Positions 28,676-42,844 of a stretch of DNA of 64,000 nucleotides are shown piece by piece. The notes beneath the pieces were generated by a model. That model searched no databases. It saw only the letters and a list, made by a program, of their open reading frames with translations, and had not been told where the DNA came from. The translations under genes and the position numbers were made by a program. Position 1 is the first letter of the stretch; each line of letters opens with the position of its first letter. Source of the DNA: Theocolax elegans (Eukaryota > Arthropoda > Insecta > Hymenoptera > Cerocephalidae); NCBI GenBank assembly GCA_026168455.1, contig CM047430.1, positions 70,409,044-70,473,043 of the forward strand, in the 5' to 3' direction.

Positions 28676-31600
28676 AAAAAAAACCCTCGATCGAATGCGT
28701 CATTTTACACACTCTCTCGCATAAAAGAAGAAACACCATAACTGCGTGTGTCGTGGAAAAAAAAAATTTTTATACATTTTTTCTTTCCGAAAAACAGAAG
28801 AAAAAAAAATAGAAGAAGCGCACTCGACAAATTATGCAAATTTTTTGTCAAGCTTATTTTCTCGAGTGGATTTTGTACGTGACGGGGAAAATTTGTAGGG
28901 AGCGTCCATGATATTCACTCGAACTGCCGGGAATTGAATCGAGACCGGCGTCCGAGCTTGAATACCAATGACTCGTCGAACCGCACGAGAAATGAAAAAT
29001 GAACCGAGTGAAATGGCGAAATGGGACCAGTTTTGTTTTCCGTGTACATAGATTCGTGTATGTATATAAACACACACACGCACGCACGCACACGCACACA
29101 CATATATATGTATGCACGCTCTGACACACACACAGACACGTACATTTGCGAGTGTACGTCTGTGCGTCTATGGAGTAAGAAAAACGACTTGAATCTCGAG
29201 TGACACTCGGTAGTTATTACGATGATTCGGCGGGTTTCGAATCAATCGGGTTCGCATGTGATTTATTATAATGAGCCAAATTATTTACCGTGTAGCTAAG
29301 CATTATTAAGGTGATTGTGTACTGCCCAGTGTATTTATTTAAATAAATTTTTTTTAAAATAAAAGACAAAAAATCTTAATCTACGTTTAATACGTATATG
29401 TATATAAGTATACCTATCGCATATGTATTCGAACTGACGAGTCAATCGTCAACTTCATTATTAATCATTAGTATTATATATTTAATCCCAATTGTCAATG
29501 ACCGTGTGATTTATAAACTTTATTCGTATATTAAGCGAATAAGTAAGAAATTATAAAATTATTTTATAAGCGCTTAACTATATGCACGTATGCGGCACGT
29601 TGATTGAAATTTATCGAGGTGTCTATATAAATGCAAAGTGCTAAAAGCACAATAAAAAAAAAGAGAAAATTTCATTTATAAGTGTTATTATCCACTGCGT
29701 AAAGTGAAATTCAAGGTGTTAACGACAGATGTCGTTAGCGTGAGTTTACACACTCTAATAGACCTGTCCGAGACTTATACATATATATGTATATATGTAT
29801 ATAAAATACGTGCTTTCTAAATTAAAACGTTTCGCGTCGAGCGAATCATTTTGACGAGAAGCGGCATAAAACATTTTCCTATTAACATGTCCATTTCTAT
29901 ACAAACACTCGTATAAATTCGAAATTGCAAACAAAACGGTGTCGTGAATGAAGTTCGCTTAAATTAAAAATAACTTTCATTTTTCGTTTGGATTGTCGAT
30001 TGTTACTATAATAATAATATAATAAGTGAATTTTACTAGATTAATTGATAATGACTGATTTAGATGATTTGGATTTACTGGATATAAGGTTATTATTTAA
30101 TATTTTCGTATAAGTAGAGATTCCTTAAGTGATTTATATTAATAAAAACATGATAAATTTGCGTAAAAATTGAATTGACAATATCATCTACTATAAAACA
30201 TCACGTTAACGTTTGTTCAGTTAGAAAATAATGATTGTAGTGTGTAAAACAAAAATTCCTAATTTAACATAGAAAAGGTATATATAAAATATTGACAAAT
30301 ACGTAAATGTAACCTTTGCCCGATTAACGAGAGAAAAAAAAGAGTGCGAATAAAAAAACAAAATGAAGAATAAGGCGTACGCGTTAAACGTTTAATTCTT
30401 ACAAAACACACAAACAGACACACACACGCACACACACATAGAGAGATAAAAATATACATTCTCGCGTACAACTTCCTGTTAAAAGGTATACACGTAAAAG
30501 AGAAAGTTGAGCGTTTAAAACGGCCGAACGAATCGATACGAAGGGCAGCAGCCAACATTTTTTTTAATCGACAGTCAGGCAAATAGCCTCGCGCAGTCAT
30601 CGTCGCGTATTACCTGCGTGTATACAACACACGTACAGACCGATGGAAAAGGAAGACCGCGCGGAAACTCCGTGAACCGTGAAATAAAGGATCTGGATTT
30701 CACAAAGGGAGGAAAGGGGAAATGAGATATAAAAGAAGCAATGGGTGGGGGAGGATGTCGAAGAGAGGTCAGACACGCGCTCGCGTAACGCGTTTTACGC
30801 ATTGGCTTTTCGTCCCCTTTTCACCCCTCGCGTTTTCCTTGTCGCCGCGAAATCACTTACACCTTTCTTTATTACTTTTTTTTTCTTTTTTTTTTCTTTT
30901 TTTGCTTTCTCTCTTTCTATATTTTCCCTTCAATTTCTTTGGTAAGAGTGCATGTATAGATACTTGAATGTTGCTTCAATGAAATTGGCACTCGCGGGCC
31001 TCGAGTGCAAAGCGAGTGCGTCTCTTCCTCTATCTCGTATATACGTTGATGTATAATTAACTTTCTTTGTAACAGAACGTTTCGATACACGAAAGTAAAG
31101 AACAATGACTACAACTGTAAGCGTGTAAAGCATATAAATCATTGTTATTTCCAAATTACGATATTTTATTTAAAAAAAAAAAGAATTGAGAAAATGAGGG
31201 ACACAATTGTAGTTTATCGACACGACATAGTTTCGTTTTTGACATTATAAAAATTTGTCGTATAAAACATTTGTATGTTGTAGATTAAAAAAATTGTATT
31301 GTGATAGTATGATAAAAATTTTGAAATAAAACAGGGAATCGAGACGTCTCTGCTTGCGAAAATTTACTATCCAGCATGTATTTAAAATTGTAATCTAAAT
31401 ATCAATATCTTTTACAATTTTGGAGAAAAATCTATTATAATCAAGCGAACGTCTGCATTTTGCCATCAACGTTTGGGTTATTTTTATTCATTGTTTCTCT
31501 CCGAAGTTTTCGAGACAGTGTCAGCGCATATATCGTGGATATTACTTGTTTGTAGACAATAAGATTATTACGACAAATAAGGAAAAAGAAGATATATCGA

Positions 31601-32095
31601 CGAAAAAAGTAAAGTATAGAAGAGAAAATGGTAAGTATTAGTAAAATTTGTGCGATTGGTGTAGCCCACCTTCGAAATGAACACACGGGAAGTAGAGGTA
31701 TATAATAAAGTCGTACGAAACAAGGGAGGAATAAAGTCGAGAGGCAGGAGGCAGTAGGCAGTAAAGGATCGGGAAACAAGTTCGTTTCCTAGGAGTTACG
31801 CACGCTACATACTCGGGTAATTTTTTCTTTCTTTAGTATGCGCGAACGCTCGAATATACAGTTGTATAGATTCCTCGGGGTGCACACCCCATGCGGAGAG
31901 AAAGAGAGAGGGTGAGAGAGAGAAAGAGAATATGCACTTGTACGTGTCGCATTCACGTCGAGGATCCCTACCTCCTCCCCCTCCTTGCCCCTCTCCGAGA
32001 AGGAGTGAAGGAAGGAAAGGGGTGGATTTCTAGGCACGTAGCTCGGTGCATCAGCTATGCGGAGCAGGAAACCTCCTGGGCTCTTGCAAAGGGGT

Positions 32096-32131
<36 letters not shown>

Positions 32132-33924
32132 AACTTAGTCCAGGACTTGGAAATTGAAAAACGGCGAGGGTAGTCGAGAAAAAGCGTACGTACGCACGCA
32201 CGAAGCGCACTTGTATTCTACCTCGTGCGTAATCCAAGAGAAGTGTACACGACGAAGGTGTACATAGCGCGCTCGCTCGCTCGCTCTCGCTCGACGGGGC
32301 TGTATACTTGAAGGGTTTCCCATTATACACCCGCGTGTGTATGCGTGTACGTCTCGTGCTGAGTGACGAAGATGACAGTACACCCAAGGAAGGACTCTAC
32401 ATTTTTCTTTTCTACGCACCCGCGCTAATAGGCCAACTTGAGTACATCCAACTTCTTTTTGTATTGCACTCCCTCCCATTTTCCTATACACACACACACA
32501 CATATATATAAACACATATATGCGCGTGTGTGCGTGGGCGGGTGCAATAGCCTAACGATACCTGGACCAAACGACCAATTATATACATAACGAATTTACA
32601 AGTTTTCTCTGTCTATAGAAAATATACTCATCTTTTCCTCTATACTTTCATTTTTATGTTTCTTTGTACGCGAGGATCTCGTTAGCGCGATCAACCTACG
32701 GCGACCTCGATTTTGACCTACCGAGTGTCTGATAACTGTGCAAATGATTATTTGTAAAAAGGGTTCATTCTTTCATTAAATTTAACGAGCTGTAACCAAC
32801 GTTTTTTATTTTTTTTTTCTTCTTGAATTTACATTATATATATACATACGTGGAGTTATATCCGTCGCTAAATATAAGCACGCGTTTAATTACCTTGCCA
32901 ATTGCAAAATTGTGTACGATAATAAATAAATAACTTTGTGTATATACGTTAAGTCGGTAACTAAAATAAGTTTCATTAGAAACTACAGGAAATTCCGAAT
33001 AACTTTTAATTTCAAACTGTCCAGATGGTGACAAACAAAACTGATTGAAAAATCACTGCACCCCTAATATAAATCAAGCGTTTACGAAACGCTTTTTTAG
33101 CCAAAACGTATAGACGTTTGATCAGATACGACCAGAACGTTCGACATTACGTTAAAAAGACTTGATTTAAAAAATATCTAAATATTATTTGATACTCAAT
33201 TTTTATTAAAATTTACGTAAACAAGCGGACATCGGCATTTTATCCAAAACGTTTGGGTAATTTTTATTCATTTATTCTCTTGTATCTATATTATATCAAA
33301 AAAAAAAACTTTTTGTGATCGAGTATTAAAATACAATTTACAACATTACCAAAAATTGTAAACTATAAAAAGAAAAACATTTCTCGTACGGTGTCAAAGT
33401 GAAACGTGGTCAGTAGCCATGCATTTTTTTATTCTCTTGGCTAAGGCTGCAGACCGGCGCGTTGCTCTATACCTAGACGTTTATGCGTCGGGATAAAGTC
33501 ACGAGCAGTAATTATGAACTATAGTAGGGGAGAGAGAGGATATAATTGTGATTGATGGGGAGACGGGTGAGATGCGGAGGCAGGGAGATGACTTCCTTTT
33601 AATCTCAGGCCTAACCCTCTCGCGCGACGTCCATTCCCGTGTCGGCGCGGCTCTACTCTCTTGTTCATCCTACACGGACGATCGATTGATTTTATACTCT
33701 CTTCTTCACTCTGCCTCTTCTTTTTTTCCTTTTTTTTCTTTATTTATTCGTTTTACGTTTCGACGCTGCTTTTATACGCTTTTAGTCCGTATTTACATCG
33801 GTAACTATGGTCAATTTGTAATTGAATTTTTTTGGACTGAAACACCCGCGAACTTGGAAAAATATTAATTAGACATTTAATTAAATTTTGATTATGAAAA
33901 ACAATTATAAAGAAACACGTGCTT
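28676..33924. other. Intergenic DNA 3' of the spaetzle-like gene, microsatellite-rich
   Basis: The start holds the 3' untranslated region. Microsatellites: (CA)-type at 29070-29101, (CA) at 30408-30439, (GA)14 at 32101-32128. Pyrimidine-rich blocks lie at 30870-30935 and 33719-33750. CpG-richer patches lie near 31960-32340. A diverged 60-bp repeat pair is at 31441-31500 and 33219-33278. No gene is supported. Open frames in the simple repeats are low-complexity and have no family features. Confidence 0.5.
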
Positions 33925-33997
33925 TTAAGTTTAGTTCAGTTATGGTAGAGCATGAGGTTTGCAAGTACAAATCAAAGGTTCAAATCTTAAATTTAAA
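33925..33997 (+). pseudogene. Decayed tRNA-like segment (tRNA-Ala relic or SINE head)
   Basis: The 73 nt can be laid out as a tRNA. T8-A9 is followed by GTTCAG...GGTAGAGC, which matches a D-arm and A-box. The loop TTTGCAA carries anticodon TGC (Ala). GGTTCAAATCT matches a T-arm and B-box. The stems are broken: the acceptor pairs at about 5 of 7 positions, the anticodon stem at about 3 of 5 and the T-stem at 3 of 5. It is therefore unlikely to be a working tRNA. Confidence 0.35.
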
Positions 33998-34068
33998 ATT
34001 ATTTTTTTATATGTTTTTATTAAGTATTCCAAATGTTATGCGTTTAATAATAACCATTTATAAACTTA

Positions 34069-34358
34069 CACTGAAAAAAATGGATTTTCGATTTCAGAGT
34101 AATTCAACTTATATGTAACTGAAACATAAACTCCGCTCGCTCTAAAATGATTTTTCTATATATAATCAAGAGGAATATGCATGATCTTAGGATATTAGTC
34201 TTTTCCAGTTAAATTTCCTAATTTTTTTTAAAAAGTAAATTTCATCTTTTATAGAAGAATCCGCTTAATTATGAAAGAAACATTTTTGAGTAAACAGATT
34301 TTACGTTATATTTCAGATTAATTGCTCTTACAAAGAACCAGAGTCCATTTTTTCAGTG
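34069..34358. mobile_element. Candidate 290-bp MITE with CACTGAAAAAA ends
   Basis: Inverted termini cactgaaaaaaatgga (34069-34084) and tccattttttcagtg (34344-34358) differ by one A in a homopolymer. The interior is AT-rich and non-coding. CACTG-type ends followed by an A-run are common on Tc1/mariner-like non-autonomous elements. No clear target duplication is visible. Confidence 0.45.
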
Positions 34359-35133
34359 ATACCTAAGACATTATTTTAAGTTTATCCAAACTTTATACAA
34401 ATGTTTAATGAATATTTTTCTAACTTCGGGAGAGTCTCATTGCGCATCAACATTCGCCAAACATAAACTTTATATTAAGTAAAAAAAAAGCTTTACATTT
34501 TTTACGCAGGTACGTAATATTTGCATAAAAAGTAATTGATTGGTGTGTAAGCTTTCTTAATTAACACGGCTAGAGTTTGAATTATTTATTGTTTCGCGTT
34601 TCGATTTTATTTTAGTACGTTGTGGTTTGATAGGAGAGGTCGCGTATTTTTAAAAATATAAAAAATTAGTGAGAAAATAATTAATTGAATATAGCAATCT
34701 GTCAATGATAAATTAAAGTGTGTGTGTGTGTGTAATAAAAGAAGAACGAATGAAAAAAAGAAAGATTTAATTTCCTTTTGTTCGTAATTTTTTTGATCGG
34801 AGCAACAACCTATTCTCTCTCGTGTTCGTACTCGTTAAAGAATAATTTCGATCCATCAACAAAAAAATTATACAATTAATTTAAAAATTATAACTCAGAC
34901 GAAACAAGCTGATACGAGTATATTAAACGAGAACGGAACAGACAATAAAGAGGCCAGTCGGATGAGAAAATGAGGCGAGAACTGTGAATACGCGTATGAG
35001 ATTTGACCCATTTTCGAGACTTCCGGTTACACACGCGTATATATATATATATATAAAATCGCAGACAGGCGATGACGACGGTCCGCGTCCAGTGTGGCTG
35101 GGTCAAGTTTACGTCATACTCGGAGAGATAGAT

Positions 35134-35170
<37 letters not shown>

Positions 35171-37203
35171 CGATTTTCGTAAACCCTTTTGGCTTACCAA
35201 GGATTTTGACGCTTTGAGCAAAACCAAGCCAGGATTCTCTTCCCTCTTTCGGTTAGACACAGTCTTCGGGCCTTCCCTCCCTGTGTGCGCGTGTGTTACA
35301 TTGGTTGTTTCGACCCTCCCGCTGTGCGCGTCATTAGCGTCTTACCCTGTCGGCTGCACGCGGCTACTGACCTCTCTTTGACGAATTGCGACCTGCAATC
35401 GCTTATTCGATATACCGTACATCTATGAATGTATGTACGTATATGTACGTACACATCGTACAATAAGCTTTAACAAAATATACTTATGGAACGTTGCACT
35501 GTCGGCCCCCTAATTGCTTATTTATAATTCTCTGAACCTCATTAAATTTAATTCGAAGGACGAGGACCCGTGCCTTATTTTCTCTTTACTTCTTTTCTTT
35601 TTATTTACTCTTATCGTATACGCCTTGTTACAGTTAGTAAATTTTGTTTATTTTTTTTTTTCATTTATTTGTTTATCCCGCGGTGATTTCCATGCGCTAA
35701 TCACGATCGTTCAATATTCGCTCGAAACGGGGAATGACTCTTTAGAACGTATATACGGAACGATTATGAGAAAAGTTCAACGAGAGCCAGAGGGAAAGGA
35801 AAAAAAAAGCAGCGTAGATAATGGTTAAGATAAAGCTCACTAGCCGGGTAAATGAAAATCATTCGTTTGTGCAAACGATCGTTTGAAGGCGCTCGTAAGA
35901 GAGAAACGTCGAAGCCCTCGTCATTCAGTCGTGCAAGTCAACCTGTTGACCCGGTGAGAGGAGGCTGCTGCAACGATTTTCACATCCCTCCTCGAACTCC
36001 CCCTTTCCCGGGTTTTCACGGAGGCACGCGCCGTTATTCCCCTCCTCTTTCTCTCTTTCTCTCTTTCTCTCGGAGGGATCTCTCCGAGAGACGCACGTGT
36101 TTTCACGAGGAGCGCGTGCCATGACTTTCTTTTCCCTCTTCGGCGAGCTATGTAGCTGGAGCTTTCGACCCCCCCTTTAACGAAAGGACTACTACCAACG
36201 CGATCCTTCCTTCTTCTTTTTTCCTCTTCTTCTTTACTTTTTTTTTACCCTCTCGTCGTTTTGGTTGTCATTCTCAGCTTAACCCAAATGTCGCTGTTTT
36301 TTTTATCGAACCACCTGCGCGATGTCGCGCGAAAATCATATTCCGCGTGACAAACTGTCAATCACTTTGTGCGCGATTTCTTTATTTTCCTCATTCTCTC
36401 CTCTAGATATTTCGGGGGATGTCGACGATCAACGAATTTTCATCGACACTCAGATTTTCATGCGTCCCTTTATCGCGGAATTTAATCTAATGTTAACCAA
36501 ATTTTTATTTTTTCGTAGACTAAATCGTTTGGTTATTGTAAACATCTTCTAGTTTAGAAATTGTTGTTATGCAATATTCTTTTATTGATGTTTATCATTA
36601 TTTTATAAATTTACGAAAAAAATAGATAGTTTTGGGTGATATTCAAGTAAATTTATAGAAAATTAATAAACACACGCGTCATAAATGTCAAACTTATAAT
36701 TAATTAAAAGCATTTATATAATTTTTCAACGTTTACGTGACTCATACGTACTCCTCGTTGATAATAGTCGTTCATGCGTCGTTTCTATACGTTTCACTTA
36801 ACACACCAAGTTTTATATATACTATTAAAATTCAAAATGGTTAACAACTATATAGTCACTCTTAATCGTCAACTGTATTCTACGAAACGCAGAAAAGTAA
36901 TTAAAATTAAAGTACGGCGTTTAAAGGACGTAATGAAACAATAATTAAATTATATAGAAGGTAAACGTAAAGAAGAAGGAAAATAAACAACATGAAAAAA
37001 GTGAGATTAATCGGTAAAGTAAGTATTTATAGCAGCGAAAATAATGTTGTCGTGCTCGGTGAATTTTAGAAAACTCGAGAGCGAGACGCGTGAAGGAAAA
37101 AAATATATATATATATCCTCGACAGTGTATATGGCAGGGAGTTTTACGCATCGCGTTCGGGCGGTGCGTGTGCAAGTTTTGCGGAACATCGATCGATACC
37201 GCG

Positions 37204-37242
<39 letters not shown>

Positions 37243-38142
37243 CTACCGGCGCTCATTCCCTTTGCTCTTCATCAAGATACAGCCGAGTGCTCCGCACTAC
37301 ATATCGAAGGACGTCGTTAGCGTGGAAAGAAATTGGACCTCTTGTACGGGAAACGCCACTGAATTACCCTTCGCGTATCTAGGTTTTTAGGAAAAATAAT
37401 GATCTTCGATGTGTATCGCGAAATTCCGTTCATTTTTGTTTATTTAAATATTTTTTATTGGAGAAACAATCCAAGGATTTACGTGCCTCTATGTTGTTAA
37501 CGTTGGGTTTGAATTACACTCTGAGATCAAATAGTCCATTGCCAGGTTGTACAACATTGAAATTATTAAACAATCTGCGTCAAATGCGAAGTTCTGTGTA
37601 ATCGAACTTCTTTTTTATATAGGACATCGATGATTTTATAAAAAAATAAACAAAAAGAAAGTGTAATATAAAATTTTTAATGTAACTAGCTATTAAATTT
37701 CGGTGGAAACCATAGTAACGACGCGGAATAATTAAATTTAATTCGTCTCGGAAAACGCGAAAATTTACGTCCAAACGTCTATATATAGTTCGCGTCACTA
37801 CTATTTATTAAAAACTGCGTATCCATTTATCAGTGTTGTAAAGTATAAAAAAAATATTTAATCAGTTGGATGTAAACGTACCTAACCATCGATACCCTAT
37901 CCGTAAGGGATTTTCCTGATGTATACGCGATCGATTTAACTTTAAAAATTCAACAACAAGCTAACTGACCATTAAACAGTATGCGCATACATATACATTG
38001 AACAAAGTAAAATAATAGTATATAATAAAGAATCGATTGTACAAGTATTGCGCGCGCGCGCACACACATATATAGTGAAAATAAAATTATGCGTATGCTT
38101 GCAAGCAAGAGAGAAAGCGAAAAGAGAGTAGATGTCGTATAC

Positions 38143-38173
<31 letters not shown>

Positions 38174-38393
38174 GACACGTAGAGATAGATTTAGGGGGAA
38201 GAAAGGAAGGTGAAGCGAGACGGGTGTATAAAAGGCCAGGGGAGGAGAGAAAGAAGAGAAGTGAGCTCCGACTCGACGATTATCAAGGCGGATCGTACGG
38301 TGCTGCGTGGTGCGTAGCTCACGCGCTCGGTTGCCATAGCGACCGTAGGCCAGCAGCGCTACGCATTGATCGCAGACTCCCGGTGCGTCGGGA

Positions 38394-38431
<38 letters not shown>

Positions 38432-41400
38432 GAGAGAGTGCGTGCGTAGAAATGGAGGCGACGCTGCAGCCACGCATACACGCGCGCACACCCTAATACA
38501 CCGAGAGAGAGAGAGAGAGAGAGAGGAGCGCGTGCCCTACCGCGCGTTTCGCAAGATCGCGAGAGCTTCCTGCTGCTGCGATTTTTACGGGCTGCTACCG
38601 CTTTAGCCCTATCGCCACGACGATCTTACTACGATTCACTCTTTTTTTTATTCCTGTAGCCGGGTACAATTTTCTCCTCTTTTCGGAGATTCCTCTTATG
38701 AAACCTGTGCTCACGGGGCTCTCTCTCTAACAGGGATGTTTCTTTCATTTTATCTTATTCATAGTGATACGTAGTTTCATCTTTAAATTTTATGTTCGTT
38801 AGCGAAATTAAACTAACCAAGAGTTACTATTTAATTACTCGAATTCTTTTTAATATACGTTTCGTGACAAATGTCCATTCAAAATTGCGATTATTAATAA
38901 AAATTATTTATTATAGTAATGATATTATATATTATTGACGGTTTCAGAATATTATAAAGGAAATTGACAATTTCATTGTTAAATTATCTTAATGTAGAGG
39001 TCAAACGATTTTTATTTAAAACTTTACTAGAGAAAAGCTTACTCTCTAGACTTAAATAAACAACATAGGTCAAAAATATGCTTAGCAACATTCAAATAAT
39101 AAATTCAACTAAAGTTTCTATAAATGTACACGATATTAAAATTAAAATTAATAATATTATCATGTTAATAACATATATAAAATTCGTTGAAAGTAAATAT
39201 AAATATTACAAAAAAAAATTGATAACTCAACTTTCTAAAATAAAATCTCCATCACACTCCCACAATTTATCTACGATTCGGTATACCGTTGGTACGCTGT
39301 AAAAACGAAAAAACGCATTACCGAAAAGCCTCCGCGAATCGTCTACCCGCACTCATGATCGATCGAACAATAAAAAAAAAGAAACCAACCCCCAAAAGAC
39401 AGCGTTCTAATGGCTCTCTCTCTCTCTCTCTTTCTGTGGAGCCTCGTAATTTTACGGATTTTTTCGTTCGCGCGAAAAATAACCAAATATGTGTTTACAC
39501 TAAAAAAGCAAAGTATGAGACAGAGCTAGAAATCGAGTGAGGGAGAGAGATAGAAAGAAAAAAACTAGGAACCGAAGGAATATCGTCGAAAGAATCTTTT
39601 TCTCCGTTGGGTCGAAAAATAGAGAAGTGTCATCGTAAATCGTGAAACCTTCGAATTTCGAAATCCGGTCTCGAATTCGCCACAATGCTCTCTCTACTCG
39701 CATACGCGCGCTGTACAATGGGGGTATATACGCGCGCGCGTTTTCTTCGTAACTGCGCGCTAATGTTGTTTGACCAGCGAGCGTACCTGGGACGGCTTTC
39801 ATTATTCCGGATTGGGACCTTTCCTGCGCCCTGGGAACACAAGTTTTATACAAAAAAAAAAGTAAACCATCGAGCGCTCTTCGTGTGTGTATATACGTAT
39901 TCACATAAGTCAAGCGACATCCTCTGGAGTGTCAAATGACTGGGCTTTTCCGAAAGGAAACGGATTCTTATATTTATTCTCACATTTATCACGCGATTGG
40001 TAGGTAGGATGCGTATATGTATATGTGCGTACATGTGCAAAATTGTGAAATTTTTGTTATATGCTCTTAGCAATTATTTATCGACACGTTTTAAATTTAT
40101 CAGTCGAGTAAAAAATACTAACCTCATATTATTGTTTGAAAACGTTGTTTGAAAATTTTTAAACTCACGGTAAATTTGAGCGTTAGTATGTGGGATCGTT
40201 CGCGTATGAAATTGTTTTGTACGAGACTCTATATACATTATACGGGTGTACTATAGATGAAATAAGCTTCACGAGAGTTAGTTTAAAAACTACATTTTGG
40301 AAATCGATGATTCAAAATTTAGTTAAATTGATCGGAATGAAACAAGATATTTTTACTTCATATATACATCGAAAAGTTGCATACTCGTTGGTCAACAATT
40401 AATAGAATAATCATAAAAATTTAACTGTGTTTGTATCCAATATTATATATCGTCAAAATTAATAAATTTATCGTATTCGTTACACGTAAAGCAATCTATT
40501 CGAAACCCATAATGGCAATAATAATTTTGAGTTCGACTGCAGTCAAGACAATTAATTCGTGAGTATACGCGTTTAGGTAATTTAGCACAGCAGCAGCACA
40601 CGAGCTTAATGGCATCGACATTGCGTTAGTAGGTCCACCAACATTCGTGGGAAGCGTGTATGTATGTATGTATGTATATATATATATACCTATATATACG
40701 TATATAATACATGTACGTATGTTGGGCCGTCCAAAATGGGCCAAATGGTAAGCGAGTTTCCGTGGGAGCAATAATTCACTCCTGTTTCCTTCGCATCTGC
40801 GTCTGAGGATTTTCCCTTAAAGCTTTTTACGCGCCATGAAATTAGTGAGCCGCCTCGTTTGAAAAAAAAAATTATACGTATATATAGTAACCGATTCGCT
40901 TCACCGATAAGCTTCTTAAGAAACTGAAATTTCGTGCTCGTAGGCTCGTTGCGCGAAAAATTTGCGACCACCCGTATATTGGAAAAAGTGGGCGGGGTGA
41001 AAGGAAAAAGACAGGGAGGCGCAAAAAGTTGAGCGCAGCTGCTGATTTTTTTTTCTTTTTTCAAACTCTCGATATAATACTTTCTTTATCTTCCCTTATA
41101 TTTTTATTTAAAGAAAATTCTGTTTCGTGGTTACAGCTTCTTCTTTGGGATTAGAGGCGCGTGCCAGGTATTCTTGGGGCATTGTTTGAATCCTTAATGA
41201 GAGATCGGAGAGATGCTTCAAATATTCATGAGACTTTTCTTCTAATAAAGCGATTTTACCCCTGGAAATGGGCGCGACTCTCGAAATTCTTGTTAATTAA
41301 TAATGATCTTCGATCGACTCGTGTCAATATTTTACAATCAAGTTTCTTCATTACTACTACTATTACGAGCTGTTATTTTAATGAACCAGCGCGACGATTT

Positions 41401-42605
41401 AAAAAATTATTTTAATCGTCTTATCGTTATTTAAAGGGGTATATATACCGACTAAATATTGAAATAATATACTTTTTTTACATTTGCGTGTGTAATAAAT
41501 AATTTGAAATTATTTTGTACGTGTATATGAGTTGTGTTAATAATCCTTATTTCTTATAGTACCACCCAAATATTTTTTTTAATGGGTACTGTCAAGACAC
41601 TTGTCGTTACGTTGACTTGGGACCGCTGAACCAAAACTAAAGTCTTCCAAGTTTACTTGTAGCGATCTCTGCATTAATTCACATTCTAATATTAAAAAAC
41701 AATATGCTCATTTAATTTTATATTGGTTAGTTCTATTATTCATTTTTTTTATTAAAAATTGTAAAATGACTTTCTGGATTTACTATGGAGTCTTTTAACA
41801 AAACTTGCACATTATATCGGTCAAATTGAAATATGTGTTAAAAATTTGTTAAAATTATTTTAAATAGAATTTTAATAATAATTATTTATTTCAATATTAC
41901 GGTCTCTAAGAATATTTGTCTGGTTGTCTAGAATGGAATTATAAGCTATCACACGATTACCTCAATTTTTATCTACAATTAGTCAGTGTCATCAAACAAT
42001 TACAAAGACCGTTAAACTATATAACAGCACCGAGCGTGTAACGAGATTTCAATTTGAAAGTTATTACACGGTTATTGGATTTTGAAATGGTCAAAATTTC
42101 AAATTCTCCGAGTCTATATATCTCATATAGCGCAATAGGATTAAATGTCCGCGCGCGCAATGGACTAACCAATGGCCGATGATAACGAAATCAATAGGGT
42201 TTGACGGAACGAGCCGTAGGTTATCCACTCCACTCCTCTCTCTCTCTCTCGGATCGGGAGAGTCGCCGATGCGGTGGCACGTCGAAGCCAATGGCATTAA
42301 CCTGTATATATACAGACACAAACACGTACACATATAGGTACACGTGTGCTATACGTCCAGGACGAGCGATCATCCCCCATTATTTCATCCCGTGCATAAT
42401 TGTCTCTCGCCTTAACGCCGGCCCCGACGAAAATTAACACACCCCGTCGACCGCAAAAACTCGGAAATTGCACACACGCACCAACACGTACACGTATATG
42501 TTTCGATTTTAATTTCGCTTATTCACTTGGAACATTTCGATGTTATTACCGAGATATTTCGAAAATTACGTTCCACGGGGATATATCGTATATATACATA
42601 TATGC
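34359..42605. other. Long intergenic region with (GA)n, (CT)n and (GT)n tracts
   Basis: No gene is supported. Tracts seen: (GA)n at 35139-35168, (CT)n at 37207-37235, (GT)n at 38145-38173, (GA)n at 38395-38427 and 38503-38524, (CT)n at 39415-39430. GC- and CpG-richer blocks at 35200-36160, 38170-38720 and 39640-39930 could be regulatory or leader DNA of an unseen gene. Open frames crossing the repeats give low-complexity peptides. I see nothing else that I can name. Confidence 0.45.
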
Positions 42606-42620
42606 ACATGTATATACGTG
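42606..42620. repeat. Left copy of a 15-bp direct repeat flanking the satellite array
   Basis: acatgtatatacgtg ends where the first satellite unit starts (ttacaaaatttt at 42621). The same 15 nt recur at 57124-57138, where the last unit ends. The final g may also belong to the unit, so the repeat independent of the satellite is 10-15 bp. Confidence 0.75.
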
Positions 42621-42775
42621 TTACAAAATTTTAACGTTCGGTAATATGTATATGTATAATAATATCGGTCTCTCCGAACCAAATGCTTTACTTTTAGAAT
42701 AAAGCAGGCCTATCGTACTCTTTGTCCACTATGGTTGGTGGAATTTCCCAGAGCACGGCCTTTTAAAATAATTAA

Positions 42776-42844
42776 AGGCGTTTCGTCCTCGATCTCCAGC
42801 TTGGACTCCTCAGTAAGGAACTGGAGATCATACCTTAGACGCCT
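42776..42844 (-). ncRNA. Type III hammerhead ribozyme, first copy of the left arm
   Basis: Read on the minus strand, this 69-nt segment has helix III AGGCGU/ACGCCU, cleavage after GUC, helix I UAAGG/CCUUA, core CUGAGGA, helix II GUCC/GGAC and GAAA. It is the same as the right-arm copies. Confidence 0.88.
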
